In this document: positions 62,346-64,000 of the stretch, piece after piece
Layout of the letters: every line of letters starts with the position of its first letter
Position numbering within the stretch: the stretch's first letter is position 1
Source: Bacillus sp. UNC41MFS5
GTDB lineage: Bacteria; Bacillota; Bacilli; Bacillales_B; DSM-18226
Reading direction: 5' to 3'
Length of the DNA: 64,000 bases
Assembly (NCBI RefSeq): GCF_000686805.1
Contig: NZ_KK366021.1
Location: 161,356 to 225,355 of the forward strand
Position numbers and translations under genes: made by a program
Notes under the pieces: generated by a model
The model's input: only the letters and a program-made list of their open reading frames with translations
What the model was told of the DNA's origin: nothing
Databases searched by the model: none

Positions 62346-63028
62346 AAAAGATATTGCTTATTGAAGACGATGTTAGTATTTCAGAACTGCAAAGAGACTA
62401 TCTAGAAATTAATCATTTTAATGTTGAAATTCATCATGATGGTGATTCAGGTCTCCTACAAGCTCTTCAAAATCATTATGATTTAATTATTTTGGATGTC
62501 ATGCTCCCAGGTGTAAATGGGTTTGAGATATGTAAACAAATACGCGCTGTTAAAAATATTCCTATTTTGTTTGTATCCGCTAAAAAAGACGAGATTGATA
62601 AAATTCGAGGTCTCGGTTTAGGGGCAGACGATTATATTACCAAACCTTTTAGTCCAAGTGAACTGGTAGCTAGGGTGAAAGCACATTTAGAGCGCTTTGA
62701 ACGATTAGCAGGAAATCAAGCTAAATCAACTACCATTTTCGTTCATGGAATATCCATTGATAAGTCAGCGCGCAAAGTTCATATGAACGGAGAAGAAATT
62801 CCGTTCACAACTAAAGAATTCGATTTGTTTGTGTTTCTTGTAATGCATCCAAATCAAGTATTAAGCAAAGAACAGCTATATGAAAATATATGGGAGTTAG
62901 AATCGGCAGCAGATGTTTCAACAGTGACAGTTCATATCAGGAAAATACGAGGGAAAATTGAAAGGGATCCTTCACATCCGAAATTCTTGGAAACTGTTTG
63001 GGGAGCCGGGTATCGATTTAATGTGTAA
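62342..63028 (+). CDS. OmpR/PhoB-family response regulator
   Basis: 228 aa, GTG start at 62342 overlapping the kinase stop (GTGA), so the pair is translationally coupled. Receiver domain: acidic pair Glu8-Asp9-Asp10, phospho-acceptor Asp52 (LIILDVMLPG), Ser/Lys in FVSAKKD and TKPF. The C-terminal winged helix (about 130-228) has FTTKEFDLFVFLVMHPNQVL and VTVHIRKIRGKIE. Targets unknown. The ankyrin lipoprotein gene downstream is a candidate. Confidence 0.93.
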   Translation: MKKILLIEDDVSISELQRDYLEINHFNVEIHHDGDSGLLQALQNHYDLIILDVMLPGVNGFEICKQIRAVKNIPILFVSAKKDEIDKIRGLGLGADDYITKPFSPSELVARVKAHLERFERLAGNQAKSTTIFVHGISIDKSARKVHMNGEEIPFTTKEFDLFVFLVMHPNQVLSKEQLYENIWELESAADVSTVTVHIRKIRGKIERDPSHPKFLETVWGAGYRFNV

Positions 63029-63049
63029 ATTAAATAAGCTGTATTAGTA

Positions 63050-63076
63050 ACCGTCACATAGGTGGCGGTATTTTTT
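63050..63076 (+). terminator. terminator of the two-component operon
   Basis: ACCGTCAC and GTGGCGGT form an 8-bp stem (one G-T pair) with loop ATAG, followed by ATTTTTT. Confidence 0.8.
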
Positions 63077-63197
63077 ATGGATATTAAGAAATTTTCTTAA
63101 AAAGTTTATCTTTTTTTAAGAAATTATTTAGAGGGAGTTTAAGATTAAGCATTAACATAACTTAAGTAAAGATTAACGATAGGCTGGTGAGCTTGTG

Positions 63198-63905
63198 ATG
63201 TGGAGGTGGCTGACGATATTCATTGGATGTATCTTCATTCTTCAGGGATGTGTCTCTGAAAACGCTGGAGATCCAAATAAACAGCAAAATGAGAGAAAAG
63301 GAGAGATAGAAGTGAATCAACAACTATTTCAAGCTGCAGAACACAAAGAAACGGACACCATAAGAAGATTAATTGAGGAAGGTATTGATATTAATTCACA
63401 GGACTCCCAAGGGCGAACTGCCACGATGATTGCGACTTATAACCATGATGTAGAGAATGCAAAAATCCTAATTGACGCTGGGGCAGATGTCAACATCCAG
63501 GACAACATGAAAAATAACCCCTTCCTGTATGCTGGTGCAGAAGGATATATAGATATTCTTAAACTTACGATTGTAGCAGGTGCCGACCCATCTGTGACTA
63601 ACCGGTATGGAGGAACTGCTTTAATCCCTGCCTCTGAACATGGATATGTGGATGTTATTAAAGAACTTCTTACCAGTACTGATATTGATATTAATCATGT
63701 AAATAATCTAGGTTGGACAGCTTTACTAGAAGCGATTATTTTGGGTAATGGTGACGAAAAACAGCAGCAAACAGTGCAATTGCTAATAGATCATGGGGCA
63801 GATGTCAACATTCCTGATAATAAGAATGTGACACCTTTACAACACGCACGAGCAAAAGGATTTAAAGAGATTGAACGAATTTTGTTAAAAGCACGAGCGA
63901 AATAA
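63198..63905 (+). CDS. ankyrin-repeat lipoprotein
   Basis: 235 aa from ATG at 63198 (a GTG one codon upstream is also possible). The N-terminus is a lipoprotein signal: MWRWLTIFIGCIFILQGC with lipobox LQGC and lipidated Cys18, so the protein should be anchored outside the membrane. A polar linker is followed by about five ankyrin repeats (for example GIDINSQDSQGRTATMIATY, GADVNIQDNMKNNPFLYAGA, GADVNIPDNKNVTPLQHARA). A binding role outside the cell is likely, with partner unknown. It follows the two-component operon by 170 bp with its own terminator between. Confidence 0.87.
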   Translation: MWRWLTIFIGCIFILQGCVSENAGDPNKQQNERKGEIEVNQQLFQAAEHKETDTIRRLIEEGIDINSQDSQGRTATMIATYNHDVENAKILIDAGADVNIQDNMKNNPFLYAGAEGYIDILKLTIVAGADPSVTNRYGGTALIPASEHGYVDVIKELLTSTDIDINHVNNLGWTALLEAIILGNGDEKQQQTVQLLIDHGADVNIPDNKNVTPLQHARAKGFKEIERILLKARAK

Positions 63906-64000
63906 CAAGATCGGATAAGCCTCAATAAGTAAAAATAAGCCGTATTTATACTATAAAATAATAGATACTACTATTAATTACACTACAATAATGAAATAAG

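Overview
The window (about 64 kb, AT-rich, strong Gram-positive Shine-Dalgarno sites, frequent TTG/GTG starts, sigma-A-type promoters, a cre-like site, and IolR-, BstA- and CBO0543-type proteins) looks like the chromosome of a Bacillaceae species, probably Bacillus or Neobacillus. No rRNA, tRNA, phage, IS transposase or CRISPR array was seen. Most of it is a chain of small catabolic clusters, each next to its own regulator.

Layout. 1-4.8 kb: polyol/sugar catabolism genes (Gfo/Idh/MocA dehydrogenase, sugar-phosphate isomerase-like TIM barrel, AraC regulator, MFS transporter). 4.8-5.2 kb: six 52-bp tandem units, most of which can fold into a hairpin. 5.4-15.4 kb: an inositol (iol) regulon: iolA-B-C-D-J as one operon, a 4-OT-like tautomerase, an IolH-like TIM barrel and two tandem IolR paralogues. 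Five promoter regions carry the same 11-bp-period operator. iolE, iolG and an inositol transporter are missing here. A decayed 3' end of a fumarylacetoacetate hydrolase-family gene lies just beyond the second iolR. 15.7-23.6 kb: GntR/FCD regulator, secreted beta-propeller, DUF3231 protein, TerC/YjbE metal exporter, CBO0543-like protein, MOSC protein and a divergent MocR/PaiB pair. 23.9-25.9 kb: D-serine dehydratase with a divergent XRE-cupin regulator. 26-32.3 kb: MerR-controlled operon of APC permease, aldehyde dehydrogenase, Fe-alcohol dehydrogenase and arginase-family ureohydrolase, which together could degrade a guanidino alcohol or aldehyde.

32.3-38.5 kb is a looser stretch of small membrane or accessory genes (GNAT, BstA, a CPBP protease killed by one TGA, membrane proteins, one gene that seems to start at ATT), separated by copies of a dispersed intergenic repeat. 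38.5-49.7 kb: MDR oxidoreductases with AraC or ArsR regulators, an M29 aminopeptidase, and a ROK-regulated pentitol/pentose operon (SDR, FGGY kinase, GPH symporter) with clear paired operators. 49.9-53.4 kb: AhpD-like protein preceded by a 43-bp perfect palindrome, two SDRs, TetR, and an LspA fragment.

53.5-58.5 kb is the defence locus: a small HTH-like protein, a broken gene, an McrB-type AAA+ protein with a possible modified-base reader domain, and a DUF2357/McrC-type nuclease. 58.5-64 kb: REP-like element and gene remnant, secreted M28 aminopeptidase, a two-component system and an ankyrin-repeat lipoprotein. All functional names rest on reading motifs and recalled family features. No database search was run.
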